From contig NZ_JASXSZ010000002.1 in the NCBI RefSeq assembly GCF_030315975.1, positions 434,001 through 498,000 on the forward strand: a stretch of DNA of 64,000 nucleotides, read 5' to 3'. This document shows positions 62,497-64,000 of the stretch, one piece after another. The notes under the pieces were generated by a model. It saw only the letters and a list, made by a program, of their open reading frames with translations, ran no database searches and had not been told where the DNA came from. The DNA comes from Microbacterium candidum (GTDB lineage: Bacteria; Actinomycetota; Actinomycetes; Actinomycetales; Microbacteriaceae). Every line of letters starts with the position of its first letter. Within the stretch, counting starts at the first letter, position 1. Position numbers and translations under genes: made by a program.

Positions 62497-63066
62497 ATGA
62501 GCCTGCACATCACCGCGGACCCCGCAGCCGACGATCTGCTCACGCGCGACCCGCTCGCCCTCCTCATCGGCATGCTGCTGGATCAGCAGGTCGCGATGGA
62601 GGTCGCCTTCACCGGTCCGTTGAAGATCGAGGAGCGCGTGGGGGCGATGGATGCGGCGACCCTCGCCGACTACGACCCCGAGGCGTTCGCGGCCGCCTTC
62701 AAGGAGCCGCCCGCGGTCCACCGCTACCCGGGCTCGATGGCGGGCCGGGTCCAGGCGCTCAGCGCCGCGGTCGAGGAGGACTGGGGCGGGGATGCCTCCG
62801 CCATCTGGACACAGGGCGCCCCGAGCGGCGCCGAGGTCCTCAAGCGACTGAAGAAGCTGCCCGGCTTCGGGGAGCAGAAGGCGAAGATCTTCCTCGCGCT
62901 GCTGGGCAAGCAGTGCGGGTTCGCGGGCGAAGGATGGCGCGAGGCATCCGCCCCGTACGGCGAGGCCGGGTCGTTCCGCAGCGTCGCCGACATCGTCTCG
63001 CCCGACTCGCTCGCCAAGGTGCGCGAGCACAAGCGCGCGATGAAGGCCGCCGCGAAGCAGGCCTGA
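62497..63066 (+). CDS. HhH-GPD family DNA-repair-type protein
   Basis: A 189-aa protein with the N-terminal LALLIGMLLDQQVAMEVAF and the helix-hairpin-helix LKKLPGFGEQKAKIFLALL, typical of an uncharacterised HhH-GPD group related to base-excision glycosylases. No Fe-S cysteines of the EndoIII type. Start at ATG 62497, with GAGACT 6 nt upstream. Catalytic activity unproven. Confidence 0.88.
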   Translation: MSLHITADPAADDLLTRDPLALLIGMLLDQQVAMEVAFTGPLKIEERVGAMDAATLADYDPEAFAAAFKEPPAVHRYPGSMAGRVQALSAAVEEDWGGDASAIWTQGAPSGAEVLKRLKKLPGFGEQKAKIFLALLGKQCGFAGEGWREASAPYGEAGSFRSVADIVSPDSLAKVREHKRAMKAAAKQA

Positions 63067-63071
63067 ATCCG

Positions 63072-63123
63072 CCCTCGCCTGTCACGATCCCCGGCGGGGG
63101 CCGGCGTCGGTGACAGGCGAGGG
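63072..63123. terminator. Strong bidirectional hairpin between convergent genes
   Basis: CCCTCGCCTGTCAC (63072-63085) and GTGACAGGCGAGGG (63110-63123) form a perfect 14-bp stem with a GC-rich loop that can pair further. It lies exactly between the stops of the HhH-GPD gene and the lipoprotein gene. There is no T-run, as is common in high-GC actinobacteria. Confidence 0.75.
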
Positions 63124-63131
63124 ATGAACCG

Positions 63132-63725
63132 CTACGGCTTCTGCGCGTTGCGCCGGCGGACGACCACGACGATGGCGACCGTTCCGCCCGCGATGACGAC
63201 GAGCCCGAGCAGCCACCAGAGCCAGGCCATGTCCGAGGACTCGACGTTCTGATCCGGCAGTGCGCTCTCGGACGGCGACGGCGTCGCGGACTCGGTCGGA
63301 GTCGGCGTCGGTGTGGGAGTCGGCGTGGGCGTGGGGGCGACGGTCTCGACAGGCGTCGGCTCGGTCGTGGCCGGCGGAACCGGCGCGACCGAGGCCTCGG
63401 GGCTCTGCACGGGGCTCGTCGGGATCGGGACGGGCGGGGCCGACGTCGGAAGCGGGACCGGGGGCGTGGTCGGCAGGGACCCCGTCCGCGTCGGGATGGG
63501 GACGGGCTTGGCCGTGGGCAGCTCGACGGTCGGCACCGGCGAGGGCAGACCTGTCGGCAGCCCTGACGGCAGACCCGACGGGAGGCTCGAGGGCAGCGCG
63601 GTCGGCAGAGCCGTCGGCAACCCGCCACCGCTCCCGCATCCGGCCAGCCCGATGACGAGCGCGAGCGAGGCGGCCGCGAGCGCGGCCGTGCGGAATCCAC
63701 GGCGTTGCCGATGGTTCGATGTCAT
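63132..63725 (-). CDS. Proline-rich lipoprotein with a C-terminal membrane helix
   Basis: A 197-aa exported protein. Signal sequence with lipobox VIGLAGC (about residue 30), then Leu-Pro repeats (LPTALPTALPSSLPSG and relatives, about 36-60), a Pro/Thr/Val-rich stalk with a TP run (about 130-145), and a C-terminal helix (WLLGLVVIAGGTVAIVVVV) with RRR. Both ends could be membrane-attached. GGAAGG precedes the ATG at 63725. No LPXTG seen. Function unknown, probably surface stalk. Confidence 0.75.
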   Translation of the reverse strand: MTSNHRQRRGFRTAALAAASLALVIGLAGCGSGGGLPTALPTALPSSLPSGLPSGLPTGLPSPVPTVELPTAKPVPIPTRTGSLPTTPPVPLPTSAPPVPIPTSPVQSPEASVAPVPPATTEPTPVETVAPTPTPTPTPTPTPTESATPSPSESALPDQNVESSDMAWLWWLLGLVVIAGGTVAIVVVVRRRNAQKP

Positions 63726-63825
63726 GACGGCCTTCCCCGGGGGTCCGATGAATGACAGCATCCTGACCCGCCGCGACGGCGCGCCGCAAGACGTGATCCG
63801 CGGATTCACGCGATGTGCGTGACGC

Positions 63826-64000
63826 TCACGGGAGCTCGTGGTGCGCGGCGGCCTCCTCGATCTCCTTCGCCTGGGTCTCGGCGAGCGCCCGCTCCGACGC
63901 GACGTCGATGTGACGCGTCATGAGCCAGTAGGCGACGGCCGCGACGGGGAGCCCGATGAACAGCGAGATGTCCACGCCGCCCATCGCCTTCGACACCGGC
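63826..64000 (-). CDS. C-terminus of a cytosine/purine permease-type transporter (partial)
   Basis: The last 57 residues of a gene running off the right edge. GGVDISLFIGLPVAAVAYWLM is a final membrane helix preceded by the Gly-Val-Asp-Ile-Ser pattern that ends NCS1 nucleobase permeases, then a charged cytoplasmic tail rich in Glu and Ala. Start lies outside the window. Family call rests on one helix, so it is moderate. Confidence 0.6.
   Translation of the reverse strand, partial: PVSKAMGGVDISLFIGLPVAAVAYWLMTRHIDVASERALAETQAKEIEEAAAHHELP

Overview
The window comes from a high-GC actinobacterium, most likely Microbacterium or a close Microbacteriaceae relative. The basis is the GC-rich codon use, frequent GTG starts, dense ATGA/GTGA gene overlaps, F420 cofactor genes, a GntR-prpDBC methylcitrate operon, and the interspersed repeats built on GGTCGTTGAGCGAG and GAGACGAAACGC that I associate with this family. 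I see no rRNA, tRNA, insertion sequence, integrase or CRISPR array. The window is ordinary chromosome with one short, untidy accessory patch at about 11.45-14.93 kb.

Layout. 0-3.5 kb: a secreted type I pullulanase with two LacI-type operators upstream, followed by a repeat cluster. 3.9-8.2 kb: the propionate operon gntR-prpD-prpB-prpC. 8.4-11.4 kb: an ABC exporter of the antibiotic-efflux type with a small HTH regulator. 11.45-14.93 kb: small hypothetical genes, a MazF/PemK-type toxin-antitoxin pair, an ankyrin remnant and gene debris. 14.9-17.6 kb: two coupled envelope proteins, each internally duplicated. 18.2-24.4 kb: NUDIX, aldo/keto reductase, DUF4407 protein, alpha/beta hydrolase, rlmN and a LysE exporter. 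24.4-26.9 kb: a coupled SDR/enoyl-CoA hydratase/SDR operon with an inverted-repeat operator. 27-28.1 kb: DUF488 coupled to an APH(3')-like kinase. 28.1-31.2 kb: a TPP riboswitch-controlled ECF transporter, ykoEDC. 31.2-36.9 kb: D,D-carboxypeptidase-like protein, DnaJ/NERD-like protein, HIBCH-like hydrolase, a GNAT enzyme, two tiny coupled ORFs and a DUF222-HNH protein. 37-41 kb: an ABC transporter whose ATPase carries a very long acidic tail. 41.7-47.4 kb: F420 genes fbiC, a BVMO-like flavoprotein, cofC and fgd. 47.4-52 kb: a frameshifted GNAT gene, a K+ channel, a two-component system and a secreted beta-propeller. 52-55 kb: a PLP decarboxylase coupled to a GPH-type symporter. 55.3-62.5 kb: cofD and heme genes hemL, hemB, hemD and hemY, interrupted by three small envelope genes. 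The end holds an HhH-GPD protein, a proline-rich lipoprotein and the C-terminus of a transporter.

How the parts fit. The F420 genes lie in two blocks (fbiC-cofC-fgd, and cofD coupled to hemL), so biosynthesis and one user enzyme are both present; cofE/fbiB is not in the window. The CofH half of FbiC has no CX3CX2C cluster motif, which is the most surprising single protein feature here.

Two structural signals cross gene boundaries. First, two families of short interspersed palindromic repeats lie not only between genes but also in frame inside at least five genes (ykoC, the dnaJ-like gene, fbiC, hemL and hemY), and one supplies the stop codon of hemB. Second, at least fourteen genes have a TANNNT box exactly 6-7 nt before the start codon, which indicates widespread leaderless transcription.
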